DNA of 64,000 nt from Adiantum capillus-veneris (taxonomy: Eukaryota > Streptophyta > Polypodiopsida > Polypodiales > Pteridaceae), in the NCBI GenBank assembly GCA_014529385.2, contig CM043956.1, positions 93,483,221 to 93,547,220 on the forward strand, read 5' to 3'. Shown one piece after another: positions 25,668 to 37,000 of this stretch. Under the pieces are notes generated by a model. The model saw only the letters and a program-made list of their open reading frames with translations, did no database searches and had not been told where the DNA came from. Position 1 is the stretch's first letter, and each line of letters begins with the position of its first letter. The position numbers were made by a program, and so were the translations under genes.

Positions 25668-25866
25668 ACAGATTCGCCGATCTAGGCAGTGTGTCAATAC
25701 TCATCTTGGTGTAGATCCGTCGATTTAGGCAGGACATTAATGAACTTCATATTTATGATAAACAATATCCAATGCAGATCCGCCAATTTCGGCAGCATTA
25801 GTGCAGATTCGCCGATTTAGGCAACACGTTTTATTGGTGTAAACTCGCCGGATGAGGCAACACCGA
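25668..25866 (+). repeat. Five-copy array of a CGCCGATTTAGGCA motif
   Basis: Units of about 24 bp with consensus GCAGATTCGCCGATTTAGGCA occur at about 25670, 25712, 25773, 25803 and 25840, separated by 6-40 bp. Each contains a small inverted repeat (GCC with a short loop and GGC). It lies about 370 bp before the 3' LTR of Y. Confidence 0.7.
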
Positions 25867-26234
25867 TCACAAAATCATGCTGCAGTGGCTAGCCACCACT
25901 GTAACTGGTATGATTTTGTTACCCGGGTATACAAATGAAGGATATTTGGATTTGGAATTGGATTTGAAATTGGTATATGATGATTTTCTATCGCAACAGT
26001 ATTTATGAAAGTGAACTTGAAATTGATGAGAATTGATTTATACAATGATGTGTGTGACCAATGATATCCCAATTCATCAAGGTATGACATGTACTGCTTA
26101 TTCTAGTGGTATGGGACACTCGAATAGGTACTATGTGGATGACGGCAGGCATAAGCAACGTTGTCTAATTTTATGAATTTTTTACTATTTGATATAGATT
26201 TCTAACCATTGTTTTTGACAAGTATTGTTTGCAA

Positions 26235-26571
26235 GCCAGTTTGTCTCACTTTGACCATTCAAGAATCTATAAATTAAAATACGTGCAAGAGGGAAATGGT
26301 CACTCTTGCACGGGGGGAGATTGCACCCAGTGTCTGCGTTCTTCTTCTCACCTCACCTCTCTTCCCTCTCGCGTGCCGGCGTAGCACTCCATTTTAGGAG
26401 GTGCGTCTGCACGCGCCCTATTGCTTCTCTCTCGCACTCTGTCTCCTTCTCTTCGTGTATCTCGCAATTATGCGTCTATGTGGTTGCCAAGTATGTCAAT
26501 TAGTCTGTTTTATGGGTTGTAGTATGCTATTTCGGATATTTTGTAGGGCAGCCAGGCTTTCGACTGTAGCA
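26235..26571 (+). repeat. 3' LTR of element Y, 5'-truncated
   Basis: It closely matches 21412-21749 from CCAGTTTGT to CTGTAGCA. The upstream part of the LTR is missing or unrecognisable. Confidence 0.75.
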
Positions 26572-27104
26572 CTCTATCTACTCTATCCACACCTCTCTCT
26601 ACATCCTAATCTCTTCCTAAATCTTAATCTTATCCCTCTACTCTCTACATAATCTCTATATCTTACCTCTCTTTATACTCTAAACACAGAGAGAGTGCTA
26701 AATAGAGGTAAATCTCTATACTCTCTCTAGTGCCTCTATCTATCTCTACACTCTATACATCCTCCGTCTCTCTATTTACACCTTTTGTACTCCCTCTATC
26801 TACTCTATCCACACCTTTCTCTAAACCCCAATTTCTTCATAAATCCTAACCTTATCTATCTACCCAGTCTACCTAAACTCTACACCATCTCTATCTACTC
26901 TATCCACACCTCTCTGATCACTCCCTAAATCCTAATCTGATCATATTTACTCTATACATAATCTCTATACCTACCCTCAGACTCTCTACCTTATAGACAT
27001 AGAGAGAGCACTAAATAGAGATAAATCTCTACGCACTCTCTCTTCCCTCTATCTATCTCTACACTCTATGTATCCTTTGTCTCTCTATCTACATCCTAAC
27101 CTCT

Positions 27105-27140
<36 letters not shown>

Positions 27141-27508
27141 ATTTCTATCTCTACACCTTCTCTACATACTCTATACCTAATCTGCTTAATCTCTACAACC
27201 TCTCTATCTACACTATCCACACCTCTCTCTACACCCTAATCTTTTTTTTAAATCATAACCTTATCTATATAATCTCTATATCTACCCTCTCTCTACTTTC
27301 TCTATCCCCTAATCTTGACCCTCTCTATTGCTACTCTCTACCTATTCTCCCTCTCTACCTAATCTACATAATCTTTACCCCCACACTATCTAATCTATGT
27401 ACACCTCTCTACACTCTTATCTATATAAAAATCCTAACCTTATCTATCTACTCTCTACCTAATATCTATCTCTCCCTTCTCTCTACTCTCTCTATCCCTT
27501 AATCTTGA

Positions 27509-27539
<31 letters not shown>

Positions 27540-27720
27540 TAATCTCTATCTCTATACCCTTTATTTACTCTCTCTCCCTCTCTACACCCTCTATCCTTGT
27601 TTCTCTCTCTAATCTAACAATCTCTCCATACTTCCTCTCTCTCTACACCCTCTATCCCTCTTTTCCTCTCTCCAATCTTTCTTCTTCTTCTCTCTCTCTC
27701 TCTCTCATCCAATCTACACT
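26572..27720 (+). repeat. Pyrimidine-rich tandem repeat with a period of about 315 bp
   Basis: The strand is almost entirely C and T with spaced A. A landmark (CACACCTCTCTCTAC with flanking CTATCTACTCTATC) recurs near 26573, 26890 and 27207. A second landmark (AGAGAGAGTGCTAAATAGAGGTAAATCTC) recurs near 26686 and 27001. This gives a unit of about 315 bp and roughly three copies, later ones more eroded. Simple CT runs occur at 27112-27138 and 27509-27535. Open frames here are products of low complexity. Confidence 0.7.
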
Positions 27721-28767
27721 ATTTTAACACTTCTCCTCTTGAATGATTGTCAAGTGATGGAGCGTGCCACCAAAGATTGATTGTGCATGTGTGTGTGTGT
27801 GTGTGTGTGAAGAAGAGAAGCGGTAAATGCTTTGCAAGTTTTATATTGGAAGTAATTCTCCAAGATCTGAGGTCTTCATGCGTACCTGTATAATCATCAC
27901 CTTGTGTCTTTGACTTCTTGCATTGCACACATGCAAACCACACCCACCTTTCACTTTTCCCACAACACGCATCCATGCCAGCCATTTGATACCACCTGCC
28001 AGCCCTCTCTCTCTTTCTCCCTATTTTCTATGCCCATCAAAGCTTTTCTCACAATCACCTGGGATAGTTTCCCACACCATCTCGTTATTCTTCTTCTTCT
28101 TCACTCTGTTCTTGTACACCTACCTACGCAAGTGGGCACTGACAAAGTTCTCGACTTACTACCCGACAGTTTACGGACCTTGACAAAGATCTTTTATGTG
28201 TCCGCCTCCTCGATCGTCACATGGTGCTGTTGTTAGTACTCAACACGCCGGCCTCTTTGCAAGTGCTTCGGTTGCGTCTGTCGAACCAAATTTGTCATGG
28301 ATCTCCATGACATTCAGATTTCCATTCTGCAGGATTAGGCCATCGACAATGACATCTGCTGGGGTATCGAAGTATGTCACTATTTTTCCAATGGTTGCTC
28401 AATTAGAGATATTTGGTACCCAACATCTTACGTGCTTGGCATGAATATATCAAAGGACAACCAGAATTTTGTGGCCTTCCAGACCTTGGCACACCCCTCA
28501 CCAACTTTTAACCTATTCATACACTTAGTACGTGCTTCAATTAGTTTTACAATTGAACAAACTTTATTTTTACTACTTTGAATTTGAGAATTACTATTGC
28601 AGCTAAAGCTATGAGTACTGGTTTCACGTCAACGAACCTCCAGGTATAAATTTTTCCACATACCCTTGGTCACACTACCCCACATACTCGTTGCGACATT
28701 GTGCATTATTATGGCAAGGATCTCATTATGGGTTGAACTGAATTGGAATGACAGACTTTCTAGACAT
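27721..28767. other. Element X interior, no gene recognised
   Basis: It contains a (GT)n run at 27785-27808. Open frames at 27904-28236 and 27719-27985 are short and lack known domains. Confidence 0.4.
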
Positions 28768-29048
28768 GTTAGAGCTCCAACGCCTGAAGAGGCCGGCAGG
28801 ACTCTCCGCTCCACATTTATGGAAACTTATGGTTATTGACACGTGTCTTAGAGCGCCTACGCCTCGTGAGGCAGGACCGTCCACTAATTTTCAATATTGT
28901 TAATGAATTTTTTTGGATGTCGATACATGTGTCCCAGAGTGTGTACGCCTGACGAGGCAGGTCTCTCCGCTTTGCAATACTGTTATGGAATGATGGTTGA
29001 TACACGTGTACTAGAGTGCATCCGCCTGTGGTGAGACAAAACTCTCCG
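28768..29048 (+). repeat. Four-copy array of an 80-bp unit with GCCT/AGGC stem
   Basis: A unit of about 80 bp, built around CACGTGTCTTAGAGCGCCTACGCCTNNNGAGGCAGGACTCTCCGC in effect, recurs at about 28768, 28845, 28930 and 29008. Each copy has a short stem, CGCCT then about 4 bases then GAGGC. The array lies about 330 bp before the 3' LTR of X, the same place as the motif array in Y. Confidence 0.7.
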
Positions 29049-29375
29049 TGGATACATTATATGTGGAATTGGCCCACCACATTTGGTATCGATTGGTATG
29101 GCAAAGTGGAAGGGTGACCGATGTTGCTCTATTTGAAAAAATATTTCCCACCAATGTTGCACTCCACACCTTTGCACATTTACTTCATTTTATGCACCCC
29201 CATCACACCATACACATGTTGCACAAATTTTCACTTTTAAATTGCTTCCTACTAATCATTGTTGCTCTTTCGGTTTTTCGTTACTCATTGTGCTATACAG
29301 ACATGTACCCCGCACTTGACTCCACCACTTATGTACCTCGCAACTGAGTGCAGTTGCTTTTTCAACCCCGGAGTA

Positions 29376-29783
29376 TGTTATGGATATGGGATTTGTACAT
29401 TTATTACTCAAGTGCTCATTAGAGCTATGGTCATTTGTGCCAACCGGTCAATGTGTATTCATTTTTGAGCATTGAAGAATCTATAAATGAAATACGTGCA
29501 AGAGGGAAATGCTCACTCTTGCACAGGGGGAGATTGCACCCACTGTCTACCTTATTCTTCTCTCCTCTCCACTCCTCTCTCTCGCTGTGCCGACATAGTA
29601 CTCCGCTCTAGGAGGTGCGCCTGCACACGCTCTTTCTCTCTCCCTCTCTATGTCTCTCTCTTGTCGCATATGGCTCGGAGTATGTGCAAAGATGGTTGCT
29701 AGATATACAGTTTTGTCGATTTATGGCTTGCAATATGTTGTTTTCTCTATTTGGCAAGGCCACCTCGCCTTCCGTTTGCAGCA
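29376..29783 (+). repeat. 3' LTR of element X (408 bp)
   Basis: It starts TGTTATGGATATGG, ends GCAGCA, and is followed by the target duplication GTTGG. It is the same length as the left LTR with scattered differences. Confidence 0.8.
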
Positions 29784-29788
29784 GTTGG

Positions 29789-30332
29789 TGGTCAAAAGGC
29801 GTTTAACAACTATATAGGATGACATATGCATAAGTATATGTGCAATGATAGGTCATACATGCATTTATATCAACACAAAGAGGTGAAATACCATAATTGT
29901 ACAGACACCCACACTTATGCCCACTGCAACCACAAGATTTTATCTTTCTTTAATCCTATATTGTTTCGTACATAGTCACACTACTATGGATTTATTATTA
30001 TCTCATATTATTTGTCTATTTTTTCTATCTTTGTCTAGCAAATCAACCTCCGTCTCCATCTCCACACCTGTCTACATTTACACATCTATGTCTATCTCTC
30101 CCTAGTTGCTATGCAATTTGGGGGAAAAGCCTTTAATAAGTAACCATCTAATCTATCATATGAGAGACCCGACCAATATATGAGTGTGTGTCTTTTGGTG
30201 GGCGACTACACATTGATGCTTCTAGAAATCATTAAGGTCATCGGAATGTAATTGCAAAGAGTAGTTTCCTCCACCATTGCCAACGCTTACATCGATGCCC
30301 ACTGATGGCATCAATAACTTGTTGTGGGTAGT
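29789..30332. other. Intergenic sequence, no gene seen
   Basis: AT-rich sequence following element X. No domain, RNA gene or clear repeat was recognised. Confidence 0.5.
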
Positions 30333-30483
30333 TTGATAACCTTTATAGTGTAAATCCATAATTTTGCAAGAAAGTAGTACTCAAGAAATACCCACATCAA
30401 GTTACAATAACTTGATGTGGGTATTTCGATAACCTTATATAGTGTAAATCCATAATTTTGCAAGAAAGTAATACTCAAGAAAA
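30333..30483. repeat. Direct repeat separated by a perfect 19-bp hairpin
   Basis: A segment of about 55 bp (30333-30387, GATAACCTTTATAGTGTAAA onward) is repeated at 30429-30483. Between them is a perfect inverted repeat with 19-base arms (30386-30404 and 30408-30426, AAATACCCACATCAAGTTA) and a 3-base loop. This looks like a footprint of a template-switch duplication or a very small palindromic insertion. Confidence 0.8.
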
Positions 30484-30835
30484 ATTAACCTATATTTTTC
30501 ATTTCCAATTGGCAAATTAATTCATGCTAGACATGAGGTGGGGCTGTGGGAGCACTGACGTGAGTGCATTGAGCAAGCATCTTTGAAATTGAAGTTGAAG
30601 TTAGATGCTGTCGATCGAACTTGTGAATGTAGCCTAATATTTTCTTTTCACACATTTAAAGTGAGGGCATTAGGATTACATTGTTTATAGTATAGCTGCA
30701 TCAAAATGCGGGAAATTTAACCTCGTGAGTTGACAGGCAGAGCGAAATTCGGGAACTCTACACTATTTCGTATATATGCCACTGCTATAGCCCTTTGTAT
30801 CGCATCTCAAACTAGTTTAGCTTTCATTATTGTGA

Positions 30836-31033
30836 GTGGAGCTCACTTTTCACGATGCAGCCGGGCGACGCCGAGGTGATTCTCTCTCTCTCTCTCTCTC
30901 TCTCTTTTATCACACACACATACGGTACGTAGGCTCTCGCTCTCTCTGTGGCATGTGCTCTCCCCGCACTCACAACGCACGAGTCTGTGGCTGCATTGCT
31001 AGCTTAGATAGGTTCGATTCAGCAAAGGTCGCG

Positions 31034-31065
<32 letters not shown>

Positions 31066-31587
31066 AGAACGACGCAGGTCAGTAGATGTAGACCGGCTTT
31101 GGCGCTAACGCAGACCACCTACACGGTACTACAATGCGGGTGTTGAGGTATTCACGTCTCTATCTCTTTCTCTCTCTGTCCTATAAAAGCTTGCTTACTG
31201 CGCGTGAGAACTCTCTCTCTCTCTCCCTCTCTTTTGGACGTCACGGTCGAAGCCCCTGCGTTTTTGCCTCTGCGTCCATTTGCTGAGGCATGCAGGAAGA
31301 GCCGACAACGTGGCGCCGGACTCGGAGCCCGGCTGGCCCCTCTTGGCAGGTGTATGTACAGGCTACAAAATGAAGAATATGGTACTTGTAGGCGTCTAGG
31401 CTCATGAAAGGATGTTTGCAATATTGTACAATGTGTGGCTTGCGCGGTGTGGAAAAAGGTAAATCCCTTCTTTTTTTTTTTGAAGTCCCGGAAGCGGAAG
31501 ATCTGGGCATCTGCTGATCATAGAAGTCCTGCTTTAGATTTGGGTCGCTATCGGGCCGTCAGAACATGCTTTCAAGTTTCATCCCCA

Positions 31588-31624
<37 letters not shown>

Positions 31625-31900
31625 AAGAAGGTAGCGCCAGGCCGTAGACTACTTTACACTGTTCTTCGTCAGTGGATCTATGGCTGCTGCAGTGTCCATA
31701 GATGCGACGTTGATACATGCAGGGCGACGCGCCAATTGTAGGATGCACGCTTCCTCATTATTTAGCCTCATAGCTTTGGGAAGTAGGGCTTGCTCTCTCG
31801 CTCGCGCTCTCTGATGACAGCCTCTCTCTCTCCCTTACATACAAGCACGCACACACACAGTTTATCCCTTCTCCATCGCTGCTGTTCTGCTCTCCCTCGA

Positions 31901-31942
<42 letters not shown>

Positions 31943-32533
31943 GTAAACTCAACACACGCACACCAGCACTTTACAAGATTCTCTTGCTCTCTCACGCACA
32001 TATACACACAAACGAGGAAAACTTCCTTGTAGCTCAGACTCACCCTTCCATTGTATTTATGTCCTGCGTTTTACGTACGCTGCAATGGTTTCTCTCTCTC
32101 AGAGATCGCAGAAGCCTTGTGTGAGTGATTTTGATCCCCCTTCGTAATCCAAATTTATTTTTCATCGTTTTCTGGAGTTAGTAATAACCCCTTGTCCTTT
32201 TAGCCTTTCCATGTTTATAAAGTACGGATGGCGATCTCCGTTTTGGATTCATTAATACCTTTCCCGATAAAGATAATCACACAACAGCACTTCCATCTCC
32301 CCTCGTTTTCCTCACAGCTACAACTTAAAAATGAGTTCTCGCTTAAGACAGTTAAAAAAGGAGATGTCCAGAGAGTCCAGACAGTAACTTTTTCTCGAGA
32401 TATGCTTAAATCACTTTATTATCTTTAGCTTGCCATGTTTCAACAAAGTTCTGCAATAAGTTTGACACTTTTTCTGTCCTGATCATGTCTAGCAATTCTA
32501 TTCATCTCGCTAACTTTCTTTGGATAATTGCAG
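30836..32533 (+). promoter_or_regulatory. Probable promoter/leader of the AINTEGUMENTA-like gene, CT-repeat rich
   Basis: The 1.7 kb before the first coding exon contains CT/GA runs at about 30881-30905, 31036-31062, 31209-31233 and 31593-31621, and a CA run at 31909-31940. The (AAA)GAA flanks after two of the CT runs resemble each other. A 3' splice acceptor (TTGCAG, ending 32533) lies seven bases before the ATG, so the leader probably contains an intron; a donor-like GTGAGT at about 32120 is one candidate start. CT/GA repeats in plant leaders can bind BASIC PENTACYSTEINE proteins; whether these do is unknown. The transcription start cannot be placed from sequence alone. Confidence 0.5.
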
Positions 32534-33182
32534 AGCAATATGCAAGGCACCACGGTCTTCACCGTGCCGGCGATGCGGCCACCCACAGCAGAAAATGTTC
32601 TTCTGGAGAGCAGTAAAGCTGCAGTGCTGAAATCTTGCTTTTCAGGAGACATGAATATACTACAGCAGGGAAAGGAGAGGATGAACACAAATGCTGAAGG
32701 TTCCAGCTTGAATAGAGCCAAAAATGATGCTGTTATCGAGCACTCTACAACTGATAGTGGCGACAGCGGTGCTTCGATCAACCAATCAAATCAACCAGCC
32801 AGCAGTACAAGTGCCCAATATACCTCAGATGGTAACTTGCTTCGCAGACAGGCCGCGAACATGCCGAGTGCAAACTACCAGCAAAATCTAAACCCTACAT
32901 GTAGGCCTTTAATCAATCAAGGCTGGTTTCATCCACATGGTAGCAATGACAATGTTAGTATTCTACAACAGCAAGTCTTGACAGCCAATGGTTTTGCTGA
33001 CCCAAGCAGGGGTTTCCCTTTCTATCCCTATGGTAGTAGCAACTTATACAGTGTAGCCCCTGGATTTTATCCTAACTATTACAGCTCACAGTTTCCTCGA
33101 GCAAATATGATGAGCCAGGCTCTACGTCTACCCACATTAGACCGCCGAAATCCAGCGAGCCAGCAGAGCTCAGAAACTAACG
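32534..33182 (+). CDS. AIL gene exon 1 (first coding exon)
   Basis: It begins after TTGCAG; translation starts at 32540 ([15 protein letters not shown]). It encodes residues 1-214: Ser/Asn/Gln-rich, with [13 protein letters not shown] and a Tyr-rich stretch, without a known domain, as is usual for AIL N-termini. The donor is G|GTGAGT at 33183; reading on into the intron gives a stop at 33286. Confidence 0.85.
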
Positions 33183-33741
33183 GTGAGTATGATCGAGTAG
33201 GGGTTTGTCAATTGGCCTTGTATGTTTATACTAGGCGATTTTTCTTACTATACATGTTACTAATAATTAGCAAGCAGGAGCTCTGAAGGTTTCCATGACT
33301 GTGCGAGTAATACTCTCGATGATGCAGCAGAACTAGATGATAGCAGCAGCGCAAGAGTGGAAGTAGTGAGCCAGCATCTCATGTGGTCGGGTAGCCAGCA
33401 ACAATATGGAAGAGGAGAGATAACCAAGACAGTTGATAACCAGCTGGTATCGAGGCCTGCTAATGAGTGTGCTGATATAGCTACCCCAACACCTTCAGCT
33501 ACCAATAATAACAGAGACGTCTGCATTTCGTCTTCTGGCGCCGACAACCTTCAACTTCAGCTTGCAGACAACAACACGACGTCTAGTGAAGACAATCGTC
33601 AGCTTGCAGTGTCCACCTCTCGTAAGTCAACCGAAAACTTTGGGCAACGGACATCAATCTACCGCGGTGTAACCAAGTGAGTTTAATTGCTTGGCTTGTG
33701 AAGTTGTTAGGTGCATTTTGTGTGTAGATATAATATTGATT

Positions 33742-33788
<47 letters not shown>

Positions 33789-34033
33789 ATGTTAATTCAT
33801 TCCCATGCCATATGTGCAATTTGGGAAGAAGGTTCACTTTTGGAATCCATTCCCTTGCCATTTAATCAAGAACAAGATGGAGGATGTGGTAGCTTTTTCT
33901 AGCTCTCAGAAGATGGAGTCAGCACTAGGAATTCTGGAAAATGTAAAAATGTACAAATGATTTGAGAGAGAGAAGAAGAAGAGAGTTTTTAACGTCGAAG
34001 GAAACTATCCCATGAGACCTTAAAGATCTAGCC

Positions 34034-34085
<52 letters not shown>

Positions 34086-37000
34086 AATTAAACTAACATC
34101 TTTAAAAGTTAGGAAAAGCCCATCTAGAGAGAGCTTGAAAGGAGAAAATCTTTCCATGGAAAATACATGTGGATGAAACCATGATGACGTCTGTGTATAG
34201 AAACCCCTGAGAGAGGGGATCGGGGGGGTTGCTCCCTTGTGGATGTGTACGCTTATCACTTGTGCTTGAAAGGAGGATCTATTATATTTCCTAGTAGCTA
34301 CATATTCACACTTTCAAGAGGGTCCTTTAATCCAACTTTCAAACAAAACTCTTAGTGCCTCTACCAGTTGGAGCATGCTCTCCTCATAATTTCATGGAGG
34401 ATTTAGACTTATTGCTTCAAATCATCTTGGATATTTTGGTGACAAGTGGATTCTCCATAGCTCTACATTTTTCATATGTATATCTATGTGTTGTCATGAT
34501 CCATACTCGGTTCTCATAGTTGAATGTCATAAAGAATTATAGATGTAATAAAGGTATTAAACAGTCAAAGTTTTGTGTGAGGCTCTTGAAATGGCACTTT
34601 CGAACATACTCTCTAACCTTTGAAAAGGTACATAGTGTCATTGCAATGAAACATTTATTGCCTTCCTCGTGGAAAAAGATGGTCCAAAGACGATCGCGAT
34701 GTACCTATATATGTATAAGAGTAAGCATTCTCCAATGTATAACATGGCCATAAGTAAGTTTTAGTGTGGAGTGGTTAAAGACAATTACCTTGGTTTTCCC
34801 AAGGTTCACGAAATAGGCTATCGATCCTCTTATGTAAAAGAGTTCACTCCATCATTTCAACGTGAGCTCTATATTGGAGCATCACCATGGAATGTTTTGA
34901 GCCCAAACACATTCTAAATGAAAAACGTTTACAAAATATTTCACAACATAGAAACAAGAATACAAAAATAAAGAGAAACCAAATGAAACCATACAATGTT
35001 ATCTACATGTAAGTGCTATTTCTTGATGTCTTTCTCTATCAAGATAAGTAGTCATCTCATCAAGGTATGCTATAAAAAGATTCGGTGACATTGAGCATCT
35101 CTACTTCACCCCAATGGTGAAGGGTATCAGGGAGATAGACTCTTAGGCTCACACTTTGCCCACTACCTCCCTATACAGGGTACTAGTCCATTGGGTATTT
35201 TGAGGCCATATATCGTAGCTTGCAGCAATCTAGCTTTGGGATCTGTCAAATGTTGTGCCAAAATCAACAACGCCATATTATATGTTTCCTTGTAGATTTT
35301 TCCTCTTAGAAGATTGACTTAAATTGATCATATGATATGATGTAGAAAATCCTTATGTACTAGGTTCTCATAGTTGAACGTCATAAAGAATTATAGATGT
35401 TTTATAAAGGTATTAAACATCCAAAGTTTTGTGTGAGGCTCTTGAATTTGCTCTTTTGAACATACTCTCTAACCTTTGAAAAGGTGCATAGTGTCATTGC
35501 AATGAAACATTTATTGCCTTCCTCATGGAAAAAGATGGTCCAAAGACGATGTACCTATATATGTATAAGAGTAAGCATTCTCCAATGTATAACATGGCCA
35601 TACGTAAGTTTTACTGTGGAGTGGTTAAAGACAATTACCTTGGTTTTCCCAAGGTTCACGAAATAGGCTATCGATCCTATTATGTAAAAGAGTTCACTCT
35701 ATCATTTCAACATGAGCTCTACGGAGCATCACCATGGAATGTTTGAGCCCAAACACATTCTAAATGAAAAAAGTTTAGGTTTTTACAAAATATTTCACAA
35801 CATAGAAACAAGAATACAAAAAAAAAAAGAGAAACCAAAGGAAACCATACAATGTTATCTACATGTAAGTGCTATTTCTTGATGTCTTCCTCTATCAAGA
35901 TAAGTAATCATCTCATCAAGGTATGCTCTAAAAAGATTCGGTGACATTGAGCATCTCTACTTCATCCCAATGGTGAAGGGTATCAGGGAGATAGACTCTT
36001 AGGCTCACACTTTGCCCACTACCTCCCTATACAGGGTACTAGTCCATTGGGTATTTTGAGGCCATATATCGCAGCTTGTAGCAATCTAGCTTTGGGATCT
36101 GTCAAATGTTGTGCCAAAATCAACAACGCCATATTATATGCTTCCTTGTAGATTTTTCCTCTTAGAAGATGGACTTAAATTGATCATATGATATGATATA
36201 GAAAATCCTTACGTACTAGGTTCTCATAGTTGAACGTCATAAAGAATTATAGATGTAATAAAGGTATTAAACAACCAAAGTTTTGTGTGAGACTCTTGAA
36301 ATTGCACTTTTGAACATATTCTCTAACCTTTGAAAAGGTGCATAGTGTCATTGCAATGAAACATTTATTGCCTTCCTCATGGAAAAAGATGGTCCAAAGA
36401 CGATGTACCTATATATGTATAAGAGTAAGCATTCTCCAATGTATAACATGGCCATAAGTAATTTTTAGTGTGGAGTGGTTAAAAACAATTACCTTGGTTT
36501 TCCAAAGGTTCACGAAATAGGCTATCGATCCTCTTATGTAAAAGAGTTCACTCCATCATTTCAACATGAGCTCTACGGAGCATCACCATGGAATGTTTTG
36601 AGCCCAAACACATTCTAAATGAAAAAAGTTTAGGTTTTTACAAAATATTTCACAACATAGAAACAAGAATACAAAAATAAAGAGAAACCAAAGGAAACCA
36701 TACAATGTTATCTATATGTAAGTGCTATTTCTTGATGTCTTGCTCTATCAAGATAAGTAGTCATCCCATCAACGTATGCTCTAAAAAGATTCGGTGACAT
36801 TGAGCATCTCTACTTCACCCCAATGGTGAAGGGTATCAGGGAGATAGACTCTTAGGCTCACACTTTGTCCACTACCTCCCTATACAGGGTACTAGTCCAT
36901 TGGGTATTTTGAGGCCATATATCGCAGCTTGTAGCAATCTAGCTTTGGGATCTGTCAAATGTTGTCCCAAAATCAACAACGTGATATTATATGCTTCCTT

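Noticed and set aside
25668-25866. Spaced 24-bp repeats considered as a CRISPR array
   Set aside because: Spacer lengths vary from 6 to 40 bp, the repeats diverge, no cas genes are present and the context is an LTR element.
26572-27502. Long open frame of Leu/Ser/Tyr-rich sequence (27068-27502)
   Set aside because: It is explained by the CTCTA-type tandem repeat; stops are rare in such composition.
33278-33286. AIL exon 2 starting at the nearer GCAG acceptor (exon from 33278)
   Set aside because: Joined to the exon 1 donor it puts exon 2 in the wrong frame, with a TAG a few codons on. The acceptor at 33269-33270 keeps a single open frame and a total length divisible by three.
33316-33332. 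Possible miR172-related sequence (GATGATGCAGCAG)
   Set aside because: It resembles the microRNA strand itself and not the complementary target, and ANT-type genes normally lack the site.
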